64,000 nt of DNA. Origin: Burkholderiales bacterium C2 (GTDB lineage: Bacteria; Pseudomonadota; Gammaproteobacteria; Burkholderiales; Burkholderiaceae_C). This document shows positions 8,309 through 16,937 of the stretch, piece by piece. The notes under the pieces were generated by a model, which was not told the DNA's origin, ran no database searches, and worked only from the letters and a program-made list of their open reading frames with translations. Positions within the stretch are counted from its first letter, which is position 1, and every line of letters begins with the position of its first letter. The DNA lies in contig SCOI01000015.1 of the NCBI GenBank assembly GCA_005503085.1, positions 78,016-142,015 of the forward strand, read 5' to 3'. The position numbers and the translations under genes are program-made.

Positions 8309-9373
8309 TCAAGGACGACGGCGCAGCGCGATCGCCGGGTAGGGGCTGAGCTTGCTGTCGCGCTGCAGGCGGCGCGAGAACTCGCACAGCGCCAGTGCCG
8401 GCGGCGCATGGCGCCGGTAGACCCGCCGCAGCGACATCGGCAGGGCCTCGGCATCGAAACGCTCCGGCGCGGCCAGGTAGTCGCGCCAGTTCAGCCCCTG
8501 GCTTGTCACCAGCGCCTGGACCAGGCTGCTCGCGAAGCGGGCGGCGTCATAGTCCGCATGCGCGGCCGCAAAGGCACGCTCCTCGTCACTCAAGGCGAAC
8601 TGCGGACAGGTAGCCAGGCCGAAATCGCTCAGGTAGATCGCGTGGCCATCGGTCAGCAGATTGTCGAGATGGGTGTCAAAGTGGACGAAGCCCTGCCGGC
8701 TCATAAAGCCCAGCAGTCCGTCCATGCCCTCATCCACCAGGGCCACGGCCCGCTCGGCCGGCGCGCCGCCCTGGGCCAGAGCCGCCCGCAGCCAGGTCGA
8801 GCCCGGCGTGGCAAAGCACTCCAGCAGCAACACCAGCCAGGCGGCCGGCCGTTGCACGGCAGCGAAACGGGCCAGCACCTCGGCCCGGCCCGGCAGATCG
8901 CAAGGCTCGGTGGCGGCAAAGTAGTCCGCGCCCCAGTCCTGAAGCGCCGTGCTGGGCCTATCGGTCGCAGGCAGCCGGACCAGTCGCCAGTGATGCAGCA
9001 GGGGGAAGCCGTCACAGGCGCCCGACCGCGCCCAGTCGCTGGCCATTTGCTGGGCAGCGAGTTCGCGCCAGGCGCCGAAGCCGACCGAGCCGATGCCGTA
9101 CTGGAAGTAGGTCGGCAGCCCGAACAGATTGGCACTGCTGCCCGGGTGCTCAAGCTCCAGCGCGCTGAGCGGTATCAGCTTGGCAAAGACCTCCCGCTCG
9201 CCCAGCTGCAAACGCATCGAGCGCCCGCCTATGCTTGCCGACGCTGTCGGCGCGGCCGCCAGCCAGCGGCTCAGGGCCGCGTCGTCCAGGCCCGCCAGCT
9301 GCGCTGCCAGGGCTTGATGGGCCTGTAGCCGGGCGGCCAGGGACGGCGGCAGGCTCGGCGGACGTGGGTTCAT
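8309..9373 (-). CDS. Protein-kinase-fold protein (RIO/lipopolysaccharide-kinase-like)
   Basis: 354-residue protein with the hallmarks of the eukaryotic-like kinase fold. A VFAKLIP stretch at 62-68 would carry the ATP-binding lysine (K65), HFDTHLDN at 231-238 is the catalytic loop with the catalytic Asp and metal-binding Asn, and SDFGLA at 249-254 is the DFG magnesium loop. A glycine-rich loop is weak (ASIGGRSM). HxDxxxxN is more like aminoglycoside, choline or LPS kinases than HRD Ser/Thr kinases, so the substrate could be a small molecule or a protein. No membrane segment or regulator domain is visible. It is divergent from the Rid gene and not in an obvious operon. Confidence 0.68.
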   Translation of the reverse strand: MNPRPPSLPPSLAARLQAHQALAAQLAGLDDAALSRWLAAAPTASASIGGRSMRLQLGEREVFAKLIPLSALELEHPGSSANLFGLPTYFQYGIGSVGFGAWRELAAQQMASDWARSGACDGFPLLHHWRLVRLPATDRPSTALQDWGADYFAATEPCDLPGRAEVLARFAAVQRPAAWLVLLLECFATPGSTWLRAALAQGGAPAERAVALVDEGMDGLLGFMSRQGFVHFDTHLDNLLTDGHAIYLSDFGLATCPQFALSDEERAFAAAHADYDAARFASSLVQALVTSQGLNWRDYLAAPERFDAEALPMSLRRVYRRHAPPALALCEFSRRLQRDSKLSPYPAIALRRRP

Positions 9374-9589
9374 CGGCGGAATGCTTGCAATGGCGGACAG
9401 GTCTCCCAGATGGGGTCACGGCCGCGCATCGCAAGCGCCACATGCAAGACCTGGCACTGCCGGGGCAAAGGCAATAGACCCTTGCTTCGTGGGCTCTTGT
9501 CCTCTCCGCCTTGACCTCAAGCCGAGTTGAGATTCGAGACTGGCGGCCTGTTTCATCAACCCGACGATCCAACGATCCGAGCCCAGGCC

Positions 9590-10111
9590 ATGCACACCTC
9601 GACCGCCCTGCTGAGCTTCCACAACCCCGCCGGCCTCTATGACCCGGCACCCAATGGCTATTCCCACCTGTCCCTCGTTCAGGGTCCGGCCCGCTGGCTG
9701 CTGTTGTCCGGCCAGGGCGGCGAACACCCCAGCGACGGGCTGCCCGATGACTGCGAGGGCCAGTTGGCGCAGTGCCTGAGCAATCTGCAGACCGCGCTGC
9801 GCGCGGGTGGGGCCGACCTGAGGGATGTGGCGCGACTGACCATGCTGGTAGTCGAACACAACGAGGGCAGGCTTGCACAGCTCAGCCAGGCGCTGAAATC
9901 GCTGTGGGGCGAGGCGCCGACGCCGGCCTGCACGCTGATCCCGGTGCCGCGCCTGGCACTGGACGGCATGCTGATCGAGGTCGAAGCCACGGCGGTGCTG
10001 ACACCCCTCAAGGCCGGGAGCGCCTGGGCGCGCCCGCTCAAGCCGGCGCGCCCAGGCGCCGGCTCAGCTCGGCGGCCGCCCGCCGGACCTCCTCGGCCAG
10101 GCCGGGCTTGA
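9590..10111 (+). CDS. RidA/YjgF/YER057c-family protein with C-terminal extension
   Basis: 173-residue protein whose first 135 residues match the Rid family: SFHNPAGLYDPAPNGYSHLS, LLLSGQGGEHPSDG, a central helix NLQTALRAGGADLRDVARLTM and the strand CTLIPVPRLALDGMLIEVEATA. That last strand holds the arginine which in true RidA enzymes binds the substrate carboxylate, so imine/enamine deaminase activity is possible. The last 35 residues (Pro/Arg/Gly-rich) are not part of the family; they are antisense to the end of the IclR gene over 74 bases and arise because no stop occurs earlier. The ATG at 9590 fits the family N-terminus. Confidence 0.8.
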   Translation: MHTSTALLSFHNPAGLYDPAPNGYSHLSLVQGPARWLLLSGQGGEHPSDGLPDDCEGQLAQCLSNLQTALRAGGADLRDVARLTMLVVEHNEGRLAQLSQALKSLWGEAPTPACTLIPVPRLALDGMLIEVEATAVLTPLKAGSAWARPLKPARPGAGSARRPPAGPPRPGRA

Positions 10112-10754
10112 GCCGGCTGCTGGGCAGGCTCAGGGTCAGGGCGCCGACCAGCTCGGCCTGCGCGCCGAACACCGGGGCGGCGATACCGCTCAGCCCCTCG
10201 ACGCGGTCGCCGCTGATCTCGGCCACACCGGCCTGGCGGATCTCTTCATAGCGCTTGCCGCGTGCGCCCGAGAAGGCCAGCAGCACCCGCCCGCCCGCGC
10301 CTCTGTCCAGCGGCAGCAGATCGCCGGCGCTCAGATGGTCGCGCAGCGGCTGCGGTGAATCGACCCGGTACAGGCACAGCCGCTGCTCGCCCTGGCGCAC
10401 ATGCAGGGCCGCGCTCTCGCGGGTGCGCGCCACCAGCGCGCGCAGCACCGGCATCACCTCGGCCTCCAGCGAGAAGCCCGCCGCCCGGATGGACTGCAGG
10501 CGTGCCAGCTCCGGCCCCAGCGCATAAGCGCCATCGGCCTGGCGCTGCAGCAGCCGGCCATGCTCCAGCGAGGCCAGCAGGCGCAGCGCCGTGCTCTTGT
10601 AGAGCCCGGTGCGTTGGGCCAGCTCGGCCAGGCTCAGGGCCCGGTCGCCGGCGTGGAAGGCGCTCAGCAGGCTCAAGGCCTTGTCGACCGCGCCGACACC
10701 GCCGGGCGCGGCCTGGGTTTCGGCCAGCGAGGGGGTAGCGGATTTCCTGGGCAT
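10038..10754 (-). CDS. IclR-family transcriptional regulator
   Basis: 238-residue DNA-binding regulator. After a short Ser/Pro-rich leader, residues 20-80 form the winged helix (AVDKALSLLSAFHAGDRALSLAELAQRTGLYKSTALRLLASLE), the classical IclR opening. The C-terminal effector domain follows with LHVRQGEQRLCLYRVDSPQPLR and ISGDRVEGLSGIAAPVFG. It is divergent from the HMG-CoA lyase/CoA-transferase pair with only 66 bases between, so it probably controls that pair; a palindrome fitting this family lies in the gap. The inducer may be a short-chain dicarboxylic or hydroxy acid, which is inference from the neighbours. Confidence 0.88.
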   Translation of the reverse strand: MPRKSATPSLAETQAAPGGVGAVDKALSLLSAFHAGDRALSLAELAQRTGLYKSTALRLLASLEHGRLLQRQADGAYALGPELARLQSIRAAGFSLEAEVMPVLRALVARTRESAALHVRQGEQRLCLYRVDSPQPLRDHLSAGDLLPLDRGAGGRVLLAFSGARGKRYEEIRQAGVAEISGDRVEGLSGIAAPVFGAQAELVGALTLSLPSSRLKPGLAEEVRRAAAELSRRLGAPA

Positions 10755-10792
10755 TGACGGAGCTCGCGACAAACGCGATACTTTTCAGAACA

Positions 10793-10813
10793 CAGTTCCA
10801 TCTTATAGAACAG
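10793..10813. promoter_or_regulatory. Candidate IclR operator (GTTC/GAAC palindrome)
   Basis: An imperfect 21-bp palindrome, CAGTTCC(7 bases)ATAGAACAG in outline, lies between the divergent IclR and HMG-CoA lyase genes; about two thirds of positions are symmetric. An extra GAAC half-site just upstream gives a second small GAAC-3-GTTC symmetry. GTTCC...GAAC-type sites are known for several IclR-family proteins. It ends only 7 bases before the lyase start codon, so binding would cover the promoter or leader. No footprint evidence; assignment is by position and symmetry. Confidence 0.45.
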
Positions 10814-10820
10814 CCACATC

Positions 10821-11732
10821 ATGTCAAGCAGCGTCCTGATCAGCGAGGTCGGCCCGCGCGACGGCCTGCAAAGCATCGCCAGCGTGATGCCTACCGCCGC
10901 CAAGCGGCGCTGGCTGGACGCGCTGCATGCGGCCGGCCTGCGCGAGATCGAGGTCGGCTCCTTTGTGCCGGCGCGGCTGCTGCCGCAGATGGCCGATGTG
11001 GCCGAGATCGTCGCCCATGCACTGACCCTGCCGGGCCTGCGTGTGCTGGCCCTGGTGCCCAATGTTCGCGGCGCCGAAGCGGCCATCACCGCCGGCGCCC
11101 ACAAGATCAGCCTGCCGATCTCGGCCAGCGAGGCCCATTCGCTGGCCAATGTGCGCAAGACGCCCGAGGCCATGGTCGAGGAGCTGCGCGCGGTCGCCGC
11201 GCTGCGCCGGGAGCGCGCGCCGCAGATGGGGGTCGAGGTGGGGCTGTCCACCGCCTTCGGCTGCACCCTGGCCGGCCGGGTCGATGAGGACGCGGTGCTC
11301 CGTCTGGCTGTGGCCTGCGCCGAAGCCGGGGCCGACGAGGTGGGCCTGTCCGACACCGCCGGCATGGCCAACCCGGCCCAGGTACGGCGGCTGTTCACGC
11401 GGCTGCGCGCCGAGCTGGGGTCGCGCGCCGGCGCCGCCCATCTGCACAACACGCGGGGGCTGGGCCTGGCCAACTGCCTGGCGGCTTTCGATGTCGGCGT
11501 CAGGACCTTCGATGCCTCGCTGGGCGGCCTGGGCGGCTGCCCCTATGCGCCGGGCGCCTCGGGCAATGTGGTCACCGAGGACCTGGTCTTCATGTTCGAG
11601 GCCATGGGCGTGGACACCGGCATCGACATCCACCAGCTGCTGGCCGCCCGCACGCCGCTGCGCGAGGGGCTGCCCGGCGAGGCGGTCTACGGCATGCTGG
11701 CCGAGGCCGGGCTTCCCAAAGGATTTCAGTGA
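10821..11732 (+). CDS. Hydroxymethylglutaryl-CoA lyase
   Basis: 303-residue cytoplasmic aldolase-type enzyme that would cleave 3-hydroxy-3-methylglutaryl-CoA (or a close homologue such as citramalyl-CoA) to acetyl-CoA and a keto product. The N-terminal SEVGPRDGLQ is the metal/substrate motif of the HMGL-like family. LSDTAGMANPAQV and LHNTRGLGLANCLAA follow in the TIM barrel, and GGLGGCPYAPGASGNV holds the catalytic cysteine of the HMG-CoA lyase signature. Its stop overlaps the start of the CoA-transferase gene by one base, so they are one transcriptional unit. Known role in leucine and related branched-chain acid breakdown. No strong ribosome site is seen before the ATG. Confidence 0.9.
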   Translation: MSSSVLISEVGPRDGLQSIASVMPTAAKRRWLDALHAAGLREIEVGSFVPARLLPQMADVAEIVAHALTLPGLRVLALVPNVRGAEAAITAGAHKISLPISASEAHSLANVRKTPEAMVEELRAVAALRRERAPQMGVEVGLSTAFGCTLAGRVDEDAVLRLAVACAEAGADEVGLSDTAGMANPAQVRRLFTRLRAELGSRAGAAHLHNTRGLGLANCLAAFDVGVRTFDASLGGLGGCPYAPGASGNVVTEDLVFMFEAMGVDTGIDIHQLLAARTPLREGLPGEAVYGMLAEAGLPKGFQ

Positions 11733-12925
11733 TGACGCAAGAGCAAAGACAGCAAGACCTGCCTCTGGCAGGTCTGCGAGTGATCGAGTTCACCCATATG
11801 GTGATGGGGCCGACCTGCGGCATGGTGCTGGGCGATCTGGGCGCCGAGGTCATCAAGGTCGAGCCGCTCACCGGCGACAACACCCGCAAACTGCTGGGCT
11901 CGGGGGCCGGTTTCTATCCGATGTTCAACCGCAACAAGCTCAGCCTTGCTCTGGACATCAAGCACCCCAAGGGCCTGGAGATCGTGCTGAAGCTGCTGGC
12001 CGGCGCCGATGTGTTCAGCGAGAACTTCAAGAGCGGGGCTATGGAGCGGCTGGGCCTGGGCCACGCGGCGCTGACGGCGCTGAACCCGCGCCTGATCTAT
12101 GTCTCGCACAAGGGCTTTCTGCCCGGCCCCTACGAGCACCGCACCGCGCTGGACGAGGTGGTGCAGATGATGGGCGGTCTGGCCTATATGACCGGCCGGC
12201 CGGGCGATCCGCTGCGCGCCGGTTCCAGCGTCAACGACATCATGGGCGGGCTGTTCGGCGCGATCGGCGTGCTGGCCGCGCTGCAGCAGCGCCATGTCAC
12301 CGGGCGCGGCCAGCCCGTGCAGTCGGCCCTGTTCGAGAACAATGTCTTTCTGGTGGCCCAGCACATGATGCAGTTCGCGGTCACCGGCAAGCCCGCCGCG
12401 CCCATGCCCGAGCGCATCTCGGCCTGGGGCATCTACGACGTGTTCACGGTCAGGGATGGCGAGCAGATCTTCCTGGCTGTGGTCAGCGACACCCAGTGGG
12501 CGCTGTTCTGCGAGGCCTTCGGCCTGTCCGAGCTGCGCGCCGATGCGCGCCTGGCCAGCAATAACGACCGGGTGCGTGCGCGCGACTGGCTGATCCCGGC
12601 GCTGCGCGAGCGCCTGGCGCCCCGGCCGGCCGCCGAGATCGCCGCCGTGTTCGAGGCCCAGGGCCTGCCGTTCGCACCCATCACCCGGCCCGAGCAGCTG
12701 ATGGAAGACCCGCATCTGCTGGCCACCGGCGGCCTGGCGCCGCTGACCCTGCCCGACGGCCGCGAGACCCGCGTGCCGCTGCTGCCGCTGAGCCTGGACG
12801 GCCGGCGCCTGGGCCTGCGCGAGCAGCCGCCGACGCTGGGCCAGCACAACCGCCGCCTGCTGGCCGAGCTGGGCTATAGCGAGACCGACATCACGGCCTT
12901 GATCGCCGAGGGCGTGCTGGCCTAG
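11732..12925 (+). CDS. Family III CoA-transferase (CaiB/BaiF)
   Basis: 397-residue CoA-transferase. LPLAGLRVIEFTHMVMGPTCG is the family opening, and the catalytic Asp is D169 in RAGSSVNDIMGGLFG. The usual NRNKLSLALDIKHPKG and ENFKSGAMERLGLG motifs are present. It would move CoA between a donor such as succinyl-CoA and an acid. With the lyase it can be read as an activate-then-cleave pair for 3-hydroxy-3-methylglutarate or citramalate/itaconate-like acids; this is inference. An AAAGGA ribosome site precedes by 8 bases; a GTG three bases earlier (11729) is an alternative start. Confidence 0.88.
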   Translation: MTQEQRQQDLPLAGLRVIEFTHMVMGPTCGMVLGDLGAEVIKVEPLTGDNTRKLLGSGAGFYPMFNRNKLSLALDIKHPKGLEIVLKLLAGADVFSENFKSGAMERLGLGHAALTALNPRLIYVSHKGFLPGPYEHRTALDEVVQMMGGLAYMTGRPGDPLRAGSSVNDIMGGLFGAIGVLAALQQRHVTGRGQPVQSALFENNVFLVAQHMMQFAVTGKPAAPMPERISAWGIYDVFTVRDGEQIFLAVVSDTQWALFCEAFGLSELRADARLASNNDRVRARDWLIPALRERLAPRPAAEIAAVFEAQGLPFAPITRPEQLMEDPHLLATGGLAPLTLPDGRETRVPLLPLSLDGRRLGLREQPPTLGQHNRRLLAELGYSETDITALIAEGVLA

Positions 12926-13003
12926 GCGGGCGCCGCGCCGAAGGCGGACAATCGCGGGGTTTCGGGCCGCAGGCCCGTCAACCCGCCGCCTGGCGGCCCT
13001 TCC

Positions 13004-14131
13004 GTGCAGCACAGCTCCCCGCCCTCCTCCCACAGCCCTATCGTGCCCGCCTACCAGGACTGGCTGGCCCTGCGTTCCTGGCCGGTGCTGCGCTTCGTCT
13101 ATGCGATCGGCGGCCTGATCCCCTTGCTCTATCTGCTGGGCGACTGGCTGATCGAACCGGCCGCCGCCGAGGTGTTGCGCCTGCGCCTGGGCTATCTGCT
13201 GTTCTGGGCCGTGCTCAGCGCGCTGAGCTTCAAGCCCGGCTGGCGGCTGCCGATGGCGCTGTCCTACCCGCTCTACACCCTGGTGGGCGTCAGCTTCGCC
13301 TGCCTGATCGACGGCCAGCTGCTGGGCCGGCCCGAGTTCATCCTGGCCACCTCGCTGCTCTATCTGATGGGGCTGCTGATCGCCAAGTCCAGCCTGGCCC
13401 TGGTGCTGGTCTGCGGCGGCCTGACCGTGCTGGCCACGGCCGTGCTGCTGCCAGCCCTGGGCCTGGACGCGACCACCGTCAAGCGCGTGGTGTTCTTTCA
13501 TCTGCTGTGGGCCGGCGTCTGCGGCGTGGCCGCCTGGGTGATACAGCGGCTCAATCGCCAGCTCTACCGCACCGAGAGCGAGCTGCACCAGCTGCTGGCC
13601 GTGAACCAGCATCTGCTGGCCGAGACCGAGCTGCTGGCCCGCACCGACGCGCTGACCGCACTGCCGAACCGGCGCCAGTTCTTCCGCGCCGCCGAGAGCG
13701 CGCTGGCCGAAAGCCGCGCCAGCGGCAGGCCGCTGGCCCTGCTGGCGCTGGATGTCGACCACTTCAAGCGCATCAACGACAGCGGCGGCCATCAGCTCGG
13801 CGACACGGTGCTGCGCGAAGTGGCGCTCTGCTGCCGCGCCAGCCTGCGCGACAGCGATCTGGCGGCCCGCATCGGCGGCGAGGAGTTCGCGCTGCTGCTG
13901 CCCGGCACCGGGCTGGCCCAGGCGGAGCAACTGGCCGAGCGGCTGCGCCTGGCCATTGCCGAGCTGCAGCTGCCGGCCGCCGTGACGGTCAGCATCGGCT
14001 GTGCCGAGCTGGCACCCGGCATGGACAGCGCCGACGCGCTGCTGGCGCGTGCCGACGAGGCGCTCTATGCCGCCAAGGACGGCGGCCGCAACCGCGTCAG
14101 CGCCGGGCGGCGCACGACAATAGCCCAATGA
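13004..14131 (+). CDS. Membrane-bound GGDEF diguanylate cyclase
   Basis: 375-residue protein that would make c-di-GMP from two GTP. Residues 25-195 contain about six hydrophobic segments forming a membrane sensor domain of unknown ligand. After a short coiled linker comes a GGDEF domain whose active site is GGEEF at 291-295, an accepted functional variant. RDSD five residues before it is an inhibitory I-site, so product feedback is likely. The start is a GTG. A short GC-rich hairpin (GGGCCGCAGGCCC-like) lies just upstream. Glyoxalase I follows after 27 bases. Confidence 0.88.
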   Translation: MQHSSPPSSHSPIVPAYQDWLALRSWPVLRFVYAIGGLIPLLYLLGDWLIEPAAAEVLRLRLGYLLFWAVLSALSFKPGWRLPMALSYPLYTLVGVSFACLIDGQLLGRPEFILATSLLYLMGLLIAKSSLALVLVCGGLTVLATAVLLPALGLDATTVKRVVFFHLLWAGVCGVAAWVIQRLNRQLYRTESELHQLLAVNQHLLAETELLARTDALTALPNRRQFFRAAESALAESRASGRPLALLALDVDHFKRINDSGGHQLGDTVLREVALCCRASLRDSDLAARIGGEEFALLLPGTGLAQAEQLAERLRLAIAELQLPAAVTVSIGCAELAPGMDSADALLARADEALYAAKDGGRNRVSAGRRTTIAQ

Positions 14132-14158
14132 GCAATCGCCAAGGAAAGAAAGCCTGAT

Positions 14159-14605
14159 ATGAAATACCTGCACACCATGGTGCGCGTCACCGATCTGGAC
14201 GCCTCGCTGAAGTTCTACCGCGACGCGCTGGGCATGGTCGAGGTGCGTCGCAGCGAGCACGAGGCCGGCCGCTTCACGCTGGTCTATCTGGCCGCCCCCG
14301 GTGACGAAGCCGGCAAGTATCAGCCGCAGGTCGAGCTGACCTATAACTGGCCCGATGCCGAGGGCCGGAGCGAGGTCTACACCGGCGGCCGCAACTTCGG
14401 CCACCTGGCCTTTGCGACACCCGATATCTACGCCGCCTGCCAGCGCCTGCAAGACCACGGCGTGACCGTGCTGCGCCCGCCGCGCGACGGCCGCATGGCT
14501 TTTGTGCGCTCGCCCGACAATATCTCGGTCGAGCTCTTGCAGGACGGCCCGGCGCTGGCCCCGGCCGAGCCCTGGGTCTCGATGGCCAATACCGGCAGCT
14601 GGTAA
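14159..14605 (+). CDS. gloA: Lactoylglutathione lyase (glyoxalase I)
   Basis: 148-residue metalloenzyme converting the methylglyoxal-glutathione hemithioacetal to S-lactoylglutathione. MKYLHTMVRVTDLDASLKFY is the classical start with metal ligand His5; VELTYNW (Glu), NFGHLAFAT (His) and ISVELLQ (Glu) provide the other three ligands. The length is slightly above E. coli GloA because of a short insert KYQPQ and tail. An AAGGAAAG ribosome site is present. It follows the diguanylate cyclase closely and may share its transcript; no functional link is evident. Confidence 0.93.
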   Translation: MKYLHTMVRVTDLDASLKFYRDALGMVEVRRSEHEAGRFTLVYLAAPGDEAGKYQPQVELTYNWPDAEGRSEVYTGGRNFGHLAFATPDIYAACQRLQDHGVTVLRPPRDGRMAFVRSPDNISVELLQDGPALAPAEPWVSMANTGSW

Positions 14606-14712
14606 GCCGGGTTGCCGGCCTGTCCCCGGCGGGCCGCAGTCTGTCGGATCGCGCTGGTGCCGTGGTCGAGCTGCCCTTAGTCTGCAGGCATTGCAAACCA
14701 GGAGGAACGACC

Positions 14713-15027
14713 ATGACCATCAGCGACGATCTCGACAAACTCGGCGCGCTGCATCAGCGCGGCGCGCTCAGCGACGAGGAGTTTGCCCGCGCCAAGGCCC
14801 GGCTGCTGGCCGGCGATGTCGGCAGCGGCACACCGGGTGCTGCGGCGATCAACGAGCTGCGCCGCAGCCGCGACGACCGCTGGATCGGCGGAGTCTGTGG
14901 CGGCCTGGCTCGCATCACCGGCATGGCCTCCTGGGTCTGGCGCCTGGGCTTCACGCTGCTGGCCCTGTGCGGCGGCACCGGCGTGCTGTTCTATCTGCTG
15001 ATGTGGATCTTTGTACCGCAGGACTAG
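14713..15027 (+). CDS. PspC-domain membrane protein with SHOCT-like N-terminus
   Basis: 104-residue protein. Residues 5-33 (LDKLGALHQRGALSDEEFARAKARLL) are a SHOCT-type short helix pair, often found at oligomerisation ends. Residues 49-104 form a PspC domain: RRSRDDRWIGGVCGGLARITG followed by a membrane segment ending YLLMWIFVPQD. PspC proteins respond to envelope stress in the phage-shock system, but no pspA or pspB is near. A perfect AGGAGG site lies 7 bases before the ATG. Confidence 0.85.
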   Translation: MTISDDLDKLGALHQRGALSDEEFARAKARLLAGDVGSGTPGAAAINELRRSRDDRWIGGVCGGLARITGMASWVWRLGFTLLALCGGTGVLFYLLMWIFVPQD

Positions 15028-15119
15028 GGCCGACCCCGATCAGACCGCGCGCGCCGCGCTGCTAGCATGGCCCGGCAGTTCAGCTAGGCAGTTCCGTTCC
15101 GGTCCTACGGAGGTTACCC

Positions 15120-16910
15120 ATGCAAGAGCAAGCGTTGCGCGGTCTGATCGAGGATGTGCGCGAGGGCCGACTGGCCCGACGGTCTTTCATCCAACGCATG
15201 CTGGCCCTGGGCCTGACGGCGCCGATGGCGGGCCAGATGCTGCTCAATGCCGGTATCGCCCAGGCCCAGACCCGCTCCGGCTACAAGCCCGCCAAGCGCG
15301 GCGGCGGCGGGGCGCTGAAGCTGCTGTGGTGGCAGGGGGCCACGCTGCTGAACCCGCATTTCGCCACCGGCACCAAGGATCAGGAAGGCGCGCGTATCTT
15401 CTACGAGCCGCTGGCCGCCTGGGACCCCGACGGCAATCTGGTACCCATTCTCGCGGCCGAGATTCCCAGCCAGGCCAACGGCGGCCTGGCCAAGGACGGC
15501 ATGTCGGTGATCTGGAAGCTCAAGCGCGGCGCCACCTGGCACGACGGGAAGCCCTTCACCGCCGATGACTGCGTGTTCAACTGGGAATACGCCAGCAACC
15601 CGGACACGGCCGCCGTCACGATAGGCACCTACAAGGACTGCAAGGTCGAGAAGATCGACAGCCACACGGTCAAGGTCATCTTCAAGAAGCCCACGCCCTT
15701 CTGGGCCGACCCCTTTGTCGGCACCCGCGGCATGCTGATCCCCAAGCATCTGTTCGCCGATTTCACCGGCGCCAAGTCGCGCGAGGCGCCGACCAATCTG
15801 AAGCCGGTCGGCACCGGCCCCTACAAATTCGTCGATTTCAAGCCGGGCGATATGGTGCGCGGCGCGATCAACACCGGCTACCACTTCGAGCACCGGCCCT
15901 TCTTCGACACGATAGAGATGAAGGGCGGCGGCGACGCGGTCTCGGCGGCGCGCGCGGTGATACAGACGGGCGAGTTCGACTACGCCTGGAATATGCAGGT
16001 CGAGGACGAGATTCTGAAACGGCTGGAGGCCGGCGGCCGTGGCCGCGCCGAAATCACGCCGGGCGGCAATATCGAGTTCATCGTGCTGAATATGGCCGAC
16101 CCTTGGACCGAGACCGAGGGTGAGCGCGCGCACCCGAAGAGCCGCCACCCCATCCTGTCGGACCCGGCGGTGCGCAAGGCCCTGGGCCTGCTGGTGGACC
16201 GTGCAGCGGTGCAGGAGTTCATCTACGGCCGCACCGGCGTGGCCACGGCCAACTTCCTGAACAACCCGGAGCGCTTCCGCTCCAAGACCATGAAATGGGA
16301 GTTCAGCATCGACAAGGCCGGTGCGCTGCTGGACGCGGCCGGCTGGAAGAAGGGCGGCGACGGCATCCGCGAGAAAGGCGGCAAGAAGCTCAAGCTGGTG
16401 TTCCAGACCTCGATCAACGCGCCGCGCCAGAAGACCCAGGCCATCGTCAAGCAGGCGGCGCAAAAGGCCGGCATCGATCTGGAGCTGAAGTCGGTGACCG
16501 CCTCGGTGTTCTTCTCCTCGGACGTCGGCAACCCCGACACCTACACCAAGTTCTTCTGCGACGTGCAGATGTACACGACGACGATGACGCAGCCCGACCC
16601 CGAGCTGTTCATGAACCAGTTCGCCTCCTGGGAAGCCGCCAGCAAGGACAATAAATGGCAGGGCCGCAATCTCTCGCGCTGGAGCAACGAGGAGTATGAC
16701 AAGGCCTTCCGTGCGGCCGAGAGCGAGCTGGACCCGGTCAAGCGCGCCGCGCTGTTCATCCGCATGAACGAGCTGGTGTGCAGCGATCCGGTGGTGATAC
16801 CGGTGGTCTACCGGCCGCGTGTGGCGGCGGTCGCCAACAAGCTCTATGCGCCGCTGAGCGGCTGGGACAACGATATGTGGAACCTGAAGGACTGGTTCAA
16901 GGAAGCCTGA
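15120..16910 (+). CDS. Peptide-type ABC transporter substrate-binding protein (family 5), Tat-exported
   Basis: 596-residue periplasmic binding protein and first gene of a five-gene importer. The N-terminus carries a long leader with RRSFIQRMLALGL, a twin-arginine motif, ending near AQAQT at about residue 51. Family 5 features include IFYEPLAAWDPDGNLVPILA, WHDGKPFTADDCVFNWEYA and the C-terminal VIPVVYRPRVAAVANKL. Family 5 proteins bind di- and oligopeptides but also other solutes, so the ligand is not fixed. A GGAGG site is 7 bases before the ATG. All four transport genes follow in order with small gaps or overlaps. Confidence 0.92.
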   Translation: MQEQALRGLIEDVREGRLARRSFIQRMLALGLTAPMAGQMLLNAGIAQAQTRSGYKPAKRGGGGALKLLWWQGATLLNPHFATGTKDQEGARIFYEPLAAWDPDGNLVPILAAEIPSQANGGLAKDGMSVIWKLKRGATWHDGKPFTADDCVFNWEYASNPDTAAVTIGTYKDCKVEKIDSHTVKVIFKKPTPFWADPFVGTRGMLIPKHLFADFTGAKSREAPTNLKPVGTGPYKFVDFKPGDMVRGAINTGYHFEHRPFFDTIEMKGGGDAVSAARAVIQTGEFDYAWNMQVEDEILKRLEAGGRGRAEITPGGNIEFIVLNMADPWTETEGERAHPKSRHPILSDPAVRKALGLLVDRAAVQEFIYGRTGVATANFLNNPERFRSKTMKWEFSIDKAGALLDAAGWKKGGDGIREKGGKKLKLVFQTSINAPRQKTQAIVKQAAQKAGIDLELKSVTASVFFSSDVGNPDTYTKFFCDVQMYTTTMTQPDPELFMNQFASWEAASKDNKWQGRNLSRWSNEEYDKAFRAAESELDPVKRAALFIRMNELVCSDPVVIPVVYRPRVAAVANKLYAPLSGWDNDMWNLKDWFKEA

Positions 16911-16937
16911 GCCCCATCGTTGCAGCCCCGCCGCTGA

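Noticed and set aside
11726..14458. 910-codon minus-strand frame opposite the CoA-transferase and cyclase
   Set aside because: Shadow of well-supported + strand genes; translation is Gln/His/Gly-rich and matches nothing known.
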